A stretch of DNA of 64,000 bases from positions 186,001 to 250,000 of the forward strand of contig CAWIQY010000003.1 in NCBI GenBank assembly GCA_963838375.1. The letters run 5' to 3'. The position numbers and the translations under genes are program-made. The first letter of the stretch is position 1. Every line of letters starts with the position of its first letter. This document shows, piece by piece, positions 36,107-43,269 of the stretch. The notes under the pieces were generated by a model, which saw only the letters and a program-made list of their open reading frames with translations, had not been told where the DNA came from and searched no databases. The stretch is from DVED01 sp963838375. Its GTDB lineage: Bacteria; Cyanobacteriota; Cyanobacteriia; Cyanobacteriales; Geitlerinemataceae.

Positions 36107-36961
36107 TTAGGACTCTCTGGGAATCGATCGACGATACATTTCACAAAGATGAGCAATAACATCGATTAAAGTTAGGCGATAATCCAGAAGAATTTCTTCA
36201 CTACGACCTTCAAGTTTTAGCTGTGTGGCAAATTCATCCATCAACTCCATATGCAGCTCGACAATTGTGGTGACAGAAAGATCGGCAAAAAATGCAAAGT
36301 CCACAAACTCATCAATCTTTTGGTTTAAATAGGACTGTTCGGAAAAGTATTCTAAAACAATTTCACGATAATTCGACTTTAATGCTTTTAGAAATTGCTG
36401 ACGATCGAGTTCGGGCAAATTTGTAACATACATCTGGGGATTTCGTTTGTAGTACACACCTAAGTACCCCAATCGCTCCTTCAGTTTTTCGGACAGGCGT
36501 TTCTGTTGTTGATGTAATGCCGTTATCTCTACGGAGTCGAGAGAAGCCTCAGCAGTTGAGATCGTTTTGGGAAAGCGTTCAGCGGGAGAGAGTTTGAGAA
36601 ACTGCGCGATCGCGTTATCGATTTCTCGATCGATGTCGCTCAATTCTTCGGCAAAAATCCGAACTTCCCCTTTGTGGTAAAAAGGGCAATCTCGATCCAC
36701 TTGTGCGGATGTCAGTTGAACAATTGCTGCCGGCAAAAAAGCAACTTGTTGATTGAGCTGGGCAATCAGCGATCCCAGTTCTGGGCTCTCCTGCAAAATT
36801 AGACAATCTAGCTGGTGTTTGGATTGTTCGATACATTTCAAAAATAGATCGACCTCTTGGAAATGTTCGATGACGTAGCCTTCTCTACCGAGCAATCGAC
36901 AGACCGACTCAAAAATAGAATCTTCAGGGAGGAAAGTACAAATGGAGAGTTGAGAATGCAC
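36107..36961 (-). CDS. kaiA: Circadian clock protein KaiA
   Basis: Stimulates KaiC autophosphorylation. The full-length form is present: an N-terminal pseudo-receiver (about residues 1-140; LDCLILQESPELGS replaces the phosphoacceptor region) and the C-terminal dimerisation/KaiC-binding domain with ERLGYLGVYYKRNPQ, DEFVDFAFFADLSVT, MELMDEFATQLK and LLDYRLTLIDVIAHLCEMYR. The GTG at 36961 aligns with the usual N-terminus (HSQLSICTF) and gives 284 residues; GTG 36985 and TTG 36997 are alternatives. A promoter-like pair lies just upstream. Confidence 0.96.
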   Translation of the reverse strand: MHSQLSICTFLPEDSIFESVCRLLGREGYVIEHFQEVDLFLKCIEQSKHQLDCLILQESPELGSLIAQLNQQVAFLPAAIVQLTSAQVDRDCPFYHKGEVRIFAEELSDIDREIDNAIAQFLKLSPAERFPKTISTAEASLDSVEITALHQQQKRLSEKLKERLGYLGVYYKRNPQMYVTNLPELDRQQFLKALKSNYREIVLEYFSEQSYLNQKIDEFVDFAFFADLSVTTIVELHMELMDEFATQLKLEGRSEEILLDYRLTLIDVIAHLCEMYRRSIPRES

Positions 36962-37006
36962 GGCGATCGCGGATAGAGGACTCACATCGGTAGGCAAAAG
37001 CCCTGT

Positions 37007-37034
37007 ATATTACATAAAGAAGACGATTCGTCAA
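37007..37034 (-). promoter_or_regulatory. Putative kaiA promoter
   Basis: On the minus strand, TTGACG (37029-37034) and TAATAT (37007-37012) are separated by 16 bases, a good -35/-10 pair. Initiation near 37000 would place all kaiA start candidates downstream. Confidence 0.45.
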
Positions 37035-37164
37035 AAAACTTAATTTTTATTTAAGTTTAGTATGACTATACGCGATCGTAGCGCCTAAAGCTTCAGTTGT
37101 TCCCAGAAATCTATACCTAATCTACTTTATGAGATTCGATATCGAACTCCTGTAAGCATTGCGG

Positions 37165-37170
37165 TATAAT
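37165..37170 (+). promoter_or_regulatory. -10 box TATAAT of the small ORF
   Basis: Perfect TATAAT, 17 bases before the GTG start, with a weak -35 (TCGAAC) at 17-base spacing. AGGTGG just before the GTG serves as a possible ribosome site. Confidence 0.4.
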
Positions 37171-37186
37171 GATTTCAGGTGGAAAT

Positions 37187-37456
37187 GTGGCAAAAAAAAA
37201 GCCCCTCTATACACCAAGCCCAGGTCAAGCCGGCTTAGCAAGGAGTCAGTTCATAGACTATCTATCCGCAATCGATCGAGCCACTGAAGCACGATTATTG
37301 CTGTCGGCGACATCTCCTCGATTGTAGAAACAACATTTGGTTCGACTAACGGGGTCAAGCAGCCGAGAAGGTCAACACTTTCGCTCGAAAGTGCAACTCA
37401 ACGAACCGATCGAAAGTGATAAAGTTTATGTCTTCTGCGCTCTACCGGTATGGTGA
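37187..37456 (+). pseudogene. Small ORF interrupted by one in-frame TAG
   Basis: From GTG 37187 the frame encodes 46 residues (MAKKKPLYTPSPGQAGLARS, then QFIDYLSAIDRATEARLLLS) and meets a TAG at 37325-37327. The same frame then stays open for 42 more codons (QHLVRLTGSSSREGQHF, LNEPIESDKVYVFCALPVW) to a TGA at 37454. Codon use in both parts is like the neighbours and lacks rare AGA/AGG. This could be an intact 46-aa gene, a broken 89-aa gene, a sequencing error or readthrough. I do not recognise the family. It is divergent from kaiA. Confidence 0.45.
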
Positions 37457-37560
37457 GTGTCGGGAGTAGTGTACGACCGAACACTCTATGATTTGAAACC
37501 AAGTTGAAGTCACAAAGCTACTAATAACCGCCACTGCGGGAGAAGGTGAGAACCCCCAAA

Positions 37561-37600
37561 CCTCAGTCTGAGGTGAGGTAAACTTACCCGTTTTGGCTTT
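37561..37600 (+). terminator. Possible terminator/attenuator before the kinase gene
   Basis: Two adjacent short stems (CCTCAG/CTGAGG; GGTAA/TTACC) followed by CGTTTTGGCTTTTT. They may end the upstream small transcript or attenuate the kinase mRNA. Confidence 0.35.
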
Positions 37601-37618
37601 TTCTCGAGCAACCTGCGA

Positions 37619-39757
37619 ATGTCGATGCTGGTGACTAATTTAAACAACTTTATTTCCCGAGTTCCCGCTTTTGCGCCAACCGAGACTCTGGATAGAGTGT
37701 TGGAACTGGTCGGTTGTCAAAACGGAGATCTCTTGGCGATCGTCGATGGCAAACAGTACCCCTTGGCAGTCGTCTATTTTCACCGCTTGCTCTTGTCCCT
37801 GCGGACGATAGAGCGGTCAGTTTCTGCCTGCCCCGTGCGAATAGGGGGAGAGCGAACCACTCAACAGCAACAGTCGATTGCTCCGGAAACAGTCTTCTTG
37901 TCTGCTCTCGATCCATCTATATTTGCTCCGTTGGCAATTATACCAGTGGATCTAACCCTCGAGCAGTTGTTTCCCTATTTGCAAGATTCCCCCCCCAACT
38001 CGGCTTATGCGATCGTCGATGCCGAAAACCAATTTTTGGGGTTGCTCGATCTGTGGGGTTTGCTACAATCCCTGGTACAGCAGCGGATTGCCACCCCCCA
38101 GAGATCCGATTTGACCGTCGTGCAGTCTCAATACCAGCAACTGGCACGAGAACTGGCAGCCAAAAACGCCGATTTAGAGCAAATCGGACGACTCAAAAAC
38201 GAACTGCTCGCAGCGGTGAGTCATGAACTCAAAACGCCTCTAAGCTCTGTGTCGAGTTTGTCGAGCTTGCTCAAAAATCCTAAAATGGGGCAGTTGAGCG
38301 ATCGCCAAGCGCAGTACGCCGATCTGATCTATCAGAGCAGTCGCCAACTGATTGGCGTCGTCAATCGCGTTTCCGAACTCAGCCGCATCGAAAATGGTGA
38401 GTTAGAACTGCGACGATCGTCTGTAGAAATATCTCCTTGCTGCGATAGGGCTTATCGACAAGCACTCCAACTGTCAGATTCTCCTGGGGAAACCTCGTTT
38501 ACCTTAGAGATTGCATCGGGCTTGAACGCGATCGTGGCTGACGAATTTCGCCTGTGCCAAATTCTGGTCAATCTGCTCTCCAATGCTCTCAAGTTTACCC
38601 CATCCACCCAACGGATCGGGCTGCGCGTGAGTCAGTGGGGACGCTGGATCGCATTTACCGTTTGGGATACGGGGGTTGGCATCGCCGATCGAGATCAATC
38701 TCTGATTTTCCAGCGATTTCAACGCCTGGAAAATCCCTTAACCCATCAATTTGAAGGAACGGGTTTGGGGCTGGTTTTGGCTCAACGGCTGGCCCGTTTG
38801 CAGGGCGGCGAGATTACGTTTACCTCTCAAGAGGGTCGCGGTAGTGAATTTACCCTGTTGTTGCCGTTTGTCGAGAGTTTGGAGGTTCGGGATCGACCGA
38901 CGAAACCCGATCGAAAAAAGCTAATATTAGTTGTTGAGTCCGATACACCGGCGATCGAATCGCTCACCTCGGTATTGAAGGCTTGGGGATATCCAGTGGC
39001 GATCGCTAGATCCGGAACAGAGGCGATCGAAAAAGTTCGCCAACTTCAACCGCAGATCCTATTACTCAACCCCAACTTGCCATTCCTGTCGGGATGGGAT
39101 GTCCTGACGCTGATCAAAGCCGACAAAACGACCCGACACTTACGGACGATCGTTATGGCTGCTGCCGATCGACAACAACAGGCAAAACTTGACGGTGCAG
39201 ACGATTTCTTGTGTCTTCCCTGGCAAGAAGAGCAATTACATCAAGTTGTTTCATACAGCCGTCCTCCCTCTCGGGCTAATAGCGGGAAATTAACCATTAT
39301 GTGGCTGACCTCTGCCGAACAAGATCTATCCCCCAAAACCCTCAAAGTACAGGCAAGCCAGAAATTACGGACTTCGATCGCCCAAGCGGATTTGAACGGG
39401 TTGTTTCACCAACACAACTGTCGCATCTTAGAAGTAGACGATCTCGAACAGGCAAATATGTTAGCTCGGATCTGGAAACCCGATGTGGTTCTGTTCGATA
39501 GTCTCGTTCCCTTCGCCGATCCTGTCGGCTATTTGAACGAACTTGCCCAGTCTTCTCATCTTGCCGATTTACCTTTAGTGACGATCGATCCCGAAACAAC
39601 CCAAGCTGCCAATCAAGTCAGCCAGACATATGGGGGACGGCTGCAAGTCTTTCCGTGTTTTTCGATGCCGGAAACCTGCCAGGCGGACGATCCCGAATGT
39701 AACGTGCCCGCATTGTTACAGGCAATTCAGTTAGCAGTGGGGATGGGGAATCAGTGA
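37619..39757 (+). CDS. Hybrid sensor histidine kinase with N-terminal CBS-like pair and degenerate receiver(s)
   Basis: A 712-residue protein. Residues 18-155 resemble a CBS pair (LLAIVDGKQYPLAVVYF, AYAIVDAENQFLGLLDL). A coiled-coil linker leads to a HisKA dimerisation box with His202 (AAVSHELKTPLSS), N-box (ILVNLLSNALKF), G1 (DTGVGIAD) and G2 (GTGLGLVLAQRLARLQGG). The first receiver-like domain (about 435-550) has Asn484 where the phosphoacceptor Asp belongs (LLLNPNLPFLSGW) and lacks the usual KP Lys, so it is a pseudo-receiver; a second receiver-like region follows to the C-terminus. No transmembrane segment. It faces away from kaiABC, and a clock link is only suggested by position. Confidence 0.9.
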   Translation: MSMLVTNLNNFISRVPAFAPTETLDRVLELVGCQNGDLLAIVDGKQYPLAVVYFHRLLLSLRTIERSVSACPVRIGGERTTQQQQSIAPETVFLSALDPSIFAPLAIIPVDLTLEQLFPYLQDSPPNSAYAIVDAENQFLGLLDLWGLLQSLVQQRIATPQRSDLTVVQSQYQQLARELAAKNADLEQIGRLKNELLAAVSHELKTPLSSVSSLSSLLKNPKMGQLSDRQAQYADLIYQSSRQLIGVVNRVSELSRIENGELELRRSSVEISPCCDRAYRQALQLSDSPGETSFTLEIASGLNAIVADEFRLCQILVNLLSNALKFTPSTQRIGLRVSQWGRWIAFTVWDTGVGIADRDQSLIFQRFQRLENPLTHQFEGTGLGLVLAQRLARLQGGEITFTSQEGRGSEFTLLLPFVESLEVRDRPTKPDRKKLILVVESDTPAIESLTSVLKAWGYPVAIARSGTEAIEKVRQLQPQILLLNPNLPFLSGWDVLTLIKADKTTRHLRTIVMAAADRQQQAKLDGADDFLCLPWQEEQLHQVVSYSRPPSRANSGKLTIMWLTSAEQDLSPKTLKVQASQKLRTSIAQADLNGLFHQHNCRILEVDDLEQANMLARIWKPDVVLFDSLVPFADPVGYLNELAQSSHLADLPLVTIDPETTQAANQVSQTYGGRLQVFPCFSMPETCQADDPECNVPALLQAIQLAVGMGNQ

Positions 39758-39847
39758 TAAGTAATAAGTAATAAGTAATAGAAGTGAAAGGAGTTCAGGA
39801 GTTCAAAGGAGAAAGCTAGCAACGAGCAACGAGCAACGAGCAACGAG
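39758..39847. repeat. Short tandem repeats between kinase and methyltransferase genes
   Basis: AATAAGT heptamers directly after the kinase stop codon, then GGAGTTCA units, then four CAACGAG heptamers (39820-39847) just before the methyltransferase start. Confidence 0.88.
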
Positions 39848-39867
39848 CAATCAACAGAAAATCTAAA

Positions 39868-40734
39868 ATGGCAACTACAAAAAATACCCTTTGGGATCGG
39901 TTTCTCTCGCCAATCGTGCGGACATTTATCGATGAAGAAGCACTGCAAAAGTTCGATCGCAGTGTGGATTGGGAAGTCGAGGTCGATCGCCTGTGTGATT
40001 CCACCTTGGTGTATCCCGACTATTACCAAAGCCAAAACTTTCATGGCATTGGCGGGGGATATTTGACCTCGGGTGCCGCAGTCACTTACGATCCCATCAC
40101 CCGATATGTTTTGCCACCGAGCGAAACCTGGGTGCGCCAAAGTGCCATCGATGCCATTACCGTCAAACCTCGCCGTATTCTCGATTTGGGCTGCGGCACG
40201 GGTTCCCAGACGTTGCTGCTCAAGCAGGCATTTCCCCAGGCAGAGACGATCGGCTTGGATTTTTCCCCGTATATGCTGTTTATGAGCAAATATAAGGCAC
40301 AGCAGGCGGGATTAGACATTGGGTGGCGACACGGTGATGCCGAAAATACGGGATTTGCCGATGGCACTTTCGATTTAATTACTCTGGCACTGGTGTTTCA
40401 CGAAACCCCGACGGAAATTTCTCAAGCCATCCTGCGCGAATGCTACCGACTGCTCAATCCCGGAGGAGAAGTCATCGTTCTCGACGGCAATCAACAAACC
40501 CTACGCCATACAGATTGGCTGACAGAAGTGTTTGAAGAACCGTATATTAAAGAGTATTCGGCGGGAAATGTTGCCGTTTGGATGCAACAAGCGGGATTTG
40601 CTGCGGTGACAACTCGAGATTTCTGGTGGATTCATCAGATAACGCGGGGTGTCAAGCCGATTTTGGCAACGCAACCCAACTCTGCCGAAACTTCTGCGAT
40701 CGACGATTTTCCTCTCGGCGCATTGGCCACCTAA
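39868..40734 (+). CDS. Class I SAM-dependent methyltransferase
   Basis: A 288-residue soluble methyltransferase. An N-terminal extension (YPDYYQSQNFHGIGGGYL) precedes the Rossmann core: RRILDLGCGTGSQTLLLKQ (SAM loop), TIGLDFSPYML, WRHGDAENTGFADGTFDLIT and LNPGGEVIVLDG. The fold resembles UbiE/quinone and small-molecule methyltransferases; the extension and length recall cyanobacterial proteins of unknown substrate. Followed after 15 bases by a HAD gene, so the two are probably co-transcribed. Confidence 0.87.
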   Translation: MATTKNTLWDRFLSPIVRTFIDEEALQKFDRSVDWEVEVDRLCDSTLVYPDYYQSQNFHGIGGGYLTSGAAVTYDPITRYVLPPSETWVRQSAIDAITVKPRRILDLGCGTGSQTLLLKQAFPQAETIGLDFSPYMLFMSKYKAQQAGLDIGWRHGDAENTGFADGTFDLITLALVFHETPTEISQAILRECYRLLNPGGEVIVLDGNQQTLRHTDWLTEVFEEPYIKEYSAGNVAVWMQQAGFAAVTTRDFWWIHQITRGVKPILATQPNSAETSAIDDFPLGALAT

Positions 40735-40749
40735 ATTTGCGGGCGTTTG

Positions 40750-41478
40750 GTGCTTAAAGCAGTTTTATTCGATTTCAACGGTATCATGATTGACGACGAA
40801 CGTCTTCACGAGGAAGCGATCGCCGAAGTTTTTCTGGAAGAAAACCTGATGCTCAAACCGGGGGATTTCCAGCAATTTGGTTTGGGCCGCAGCGATCGCG
40901 CTTGTCTGACGGATTTGTTGGGGAGTCGGGGTCGAGTTTTGGAGCCGGAGGCTATGGAGAAATTAATTCAACGCAAAGCATATTTTTACCAGCAAAAACT
41001 CGATGCCCTGGAAAAACTGCCTATTTATCCAGCTTTGGGAGATTTAATCGATAAGTTTCGGGCGGCTGAACTTAAAATGGCGGTGGTTAGCGGTGCGCTG
41101 CGATCGGAAATTGAATCGATTCTCGATCGCGCTCAACTCAAACAGAACTTTTCTGTGATTGTTGCCGGCGATGAAGTCGGCGTTAGCAAACCCGCACCCG
41201 AAGGCTATCTGCTGGCTGTGGAACGTTTGAATCGAGCCTATCCGGCACTGGTGCTGCAACCTGCGGAGTGTTTGGCGATCGAAGATTCTTTCTCTGGGAT
41301 CGAAGCGGCAAAGCGGGCGAGCATTCCGGTGGTGGGTGTGGCTCATACTTATCCTTTTCATATGCTCCAACGCCGCGCCAACTGGACGATCGACTATTTG
41401 TCGGATCTGGAAGTCGATCGGGTTCAACGGTTATTCGACGGGAACGATCGACTTCCAGGTAGTGACACGATTTCCTAG
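40750..41478 (+). CDS. HAD-superfamily protein with DFNG motif
   Basis: A 242-residue HAD protein of the beta-phosphoglucomutase/phosphatase type starting at GTG 40750 (LKAVLFDFNGIMIDDE). Motif I is DFNG instead of DxD: the second Asp, normally the general acid, is Asn. The helical cap (LLGSRGRVLEPEAMEKLIQRK), motif II (VVSGALRSEIESIL), motif III Lys (GVSKPAPEGYLLA) and motif IV (AIEDSFSGIEAAKRA) are otherwise normal. I recall the DFNG variant in cyanobacterial orthologues, so it is probably functional, but the reaction is unknown. Confidence 0.88.
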   Translation: MLKAVLFDFNGIMIDDERLHEEAIAEVFLEENLMLKPGDFQQFGLGRSDRACLTDLLGSRGRVLEPEAMEKLIQRKAYFYQQKLDALEKLPIYPALGDLIDKFRAAELKMAVVSGALRSEIESILDRAQLKQNFSVIVAGDEVGVSKPAPEGYLLAVERLNRAYPALVLQPAECLAIEDSFSGIEAAKRASIPVVGVAHTYPFHMLQRRANWTIDYLSDLEVDRVQRLFDGNDRLPGSDTIS

Positions 41479-41565
41479 AGCGAAGTGGGCGAAGCCTTCG
41501 CAAACAATCTTTCATTCATGAAACGAGATAGTCGCGCAAATGTTTCTCCCCTACGCATTTGTTGG

Positions 41566-42399
41566 CTAACTGCAATGGATTGGTTGCTCTAACAAACGAT
41601 CGCTCAACAGAACCCAATTGGCAACACTTAAATTTTCTGCTCGAATTTGAGGATCTATTTCTAGTTGTGTCAGAATTTCGCTAAGTCGATCGCTGTCGAT
41701 AATATTTTTTAAATTATTCCGTAACATTTTACGTTTGCTAGAAAAACCTTGACGAACAATGCGATCGAGAAATTTGGGATCTTTTGCCGGAGTTTCGATC
41801 GTCCTCGGACGCAATCTCACCACGGCAGATTCCACTTTCGGCGGCGGATAGAAAGCTTTAGCGGGAACCGGACAAATCAGTTCGCAATCCGCTAAATATT
41901 GCACCCGAACTGATAATGCGCCAAAGGCTTTAGAATCGGGTTGGGCGCAGACTCGATCGGCTACTTCTTTTTGAATTAACAAGACGATCGATTCGTAAAG
42001 ATGGGAGTTTGGAGAAGAAATCGTCCCCAGTAACTTTTCTAAAATGGGTCCTGTGATATTATAGGGAATATTGGCAACAACTTTGTTTTGGATTTGAAAA
42101 ATATCTGAAAATGGGGAAACGATTTTCGGTAAGTCCAGCGTGAGAAAATCGCCTTCTAGCAAGACAAAATTTTCAATATTACCTAATTTCTTGACCAAAC
42201 TTTGACATAAATCCCGATCGATCTCCACAGAAACAACCGATCGAGCTAAGGGTAGAAGTTGCCGCGTGAGAATACCCGTACCCGGTCCTATTTCCAAAAC
42301 TCGATCGTCCGGCGTCAATTGTGCCGCTTTAACAATTTGGTTGAGAATTTTATCGCTACGCAACCAATGTTGGGCAAAGCGTTTGCGGGGTTGAGGCAT
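41566..42399 (-). CDS. rsmA: 16S rRNA A1518/A1519 dimethyltransferase
   Basis: Dimethylates two adjacent adenines in helix 45 of 16S rRNA during 30S maturation (KsgA/RsmA). The 277-residue product opens with the family's RKRFAQHWLRSDKILNQIV. SAM motif VLEIGPGTGILTRQLL, acidic VEIDRDL, LEGDFLTLD and the catalytic ANIPYNITGPIL are all present, followed by the C-terminal helical domain (SSKRKMLRNNLKN). Transcribed alone, convergent with the HAD gene. Confidence 0.96.
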   Translation of the reverse strand: MPQPRKRFAQHWLRSDKILNQIVKAAQLTPDDRVLEIGPGTGILTRQLLPLARSVVSVEIDRDLCQSLVKKLGNIENFVLLEGDFLTLDLPKIVSPFSDIFQIQNKVVANIPYNITGPILEKLLGTISSPNSHLYESIVLLIQKEVADRVCAQPDSKAFGALSVRVQYLADCELICPVPAKAFYPPPKVESAVVRLRPRTIETPAKDPKFLDRIVRQGFSSKRKMLRNNLKNIIDSDRLSEILTQLEIDPQIRAENLSVANWVLLSDRLLEQPIHCS

Positions 42400-42590
42400 G
42401 AAAGGGTTCAGGATTAAATGATCGGGGATTTTATTTAACTAACAATCCTATCATAATTATCAAGTCACTATGTCATTTTTGCCCTTCAGATTTTAGTCCC
42501 ATCTATTTTTGCAGGCAAGTCATAAGTTTCTCCTATTTTTTGTTATGATATAAAGAATAATCTTGTCACCAGCTAACTGGGGAGGTGAGC

Positions 42591-43199
42591 GTGCCTTTCA
42601 GTGCTTATAAGACGATCGACTCTGTTCTCAAAGAGTTTCAAATTACGTATACCGTTACCAATTTTATCGTCGAAACTCCATTTCCAATTCCGGATTACTT
42701 TCGAGAAGATTTAGAAACTGTTATTCAAGAGGGAGCCTTCGATTGTTCGGAATATGCAATTTGTGAAAATCTTATTTATCCGGTATTGAAAGAAGTTTGG
42801 AAGCTTTACTTAAAAAAATTCATTATCTGGAGCCATAAAACTTTAAATTGTGATGAAAGGCTTTCGGGAATTCCTGAATATGTCGTTTCTCAAAAATCTC
42901 CCCTTGGAAACGTTGTTTTTGACAAACCCTACTTTATCTTAATTGAAGCCAAACAAGATGATTTCGATTGGGGCTGGGGTCAATGTATTGCGGAAATGAT
43001 TGCTGCACAACGACTAAACGATCGACCCGATCGAGAAATTTTTGGGATTGTTTCCACGGGAAGATTTTGGCAGTTTGGGAAACTGAAAGAGACTTCATTT
43101 ACTCGAAATCGAAAGTCTTACGTAATTGACGATTTAGACCGAGTTTTTGCTGCTGTAAATTATATTTTTAAAGAATGTGAATTGTTGCTAGAAGATTGA
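42591..43199 (+). CDS. PD-(D/E)XK-like protein of unknown function
   Basis: A 202-residue cytosolic protein. GGGGAGG lies five bases before the GTG at 42591, which decides the start over the overlapping GTG at 42585. The sequence contains CENLIYPVLKEVWK, then PLGNVVFDKPYFILIEAKQDDFDWGWGQ, an arrangement (E ... D ... ExK ... Q helix) typical of the PD-(D/E)XK nuclease fold. Many cyanobacteria carry such short proteins; nuclease activity has not been shown to my knowledge. AT content is higher than its neighbours, hinting at recent acquisition. Confidence 0.75.
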   Translation: MPFSAYKTIDSVLKEFQITYTVTNFIVETPFPIPDYFREDLETVIQEGAFDCSEYAICENLIYPVLKEVWKLYLKKFIIWSHKTLNCDERLSGIPEYVVSQKSPLGNVVFDKPYFILIEAKQDDFDWGWGQCIAEMIAAQRLNDRPDREIFGIVSTGRFWQFGKLKETSFTRNRKSYVIDDLDRVFAAVNYIFKECELLLED

Positions 43200-43269
43200 A
43201 TTTAGGGTTGGTTATTGGTTATTTTTTATTTCAACCTTCTGCCCTCTCCTGAACTCCTGAACTCCTAGA

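Larger units (their letters stand above)
37035..37618. other. kaiA-kinase intergenic region
   Basis: A gap of roughly 580 bases upstream of kaiA that contains a small amber-interrupted ORF (37187-37456) with its own TATAAT box. It ends in two short stems, CCTCAG-T-CTGAGG (37561-37573) and GGTAA-AC-TTACC (37577-37588), followed by T-rich sequence just before the kinase gene. Confidence 0.5.

Noticed and set aside
37525..37575. GCCACTG...GGGAGAAGG stretch vaguely like part of a cobalamin riboswitch
   Set aside because: The B12 box and the remaining conserved helices are missing; the downstream gene is a kinase.
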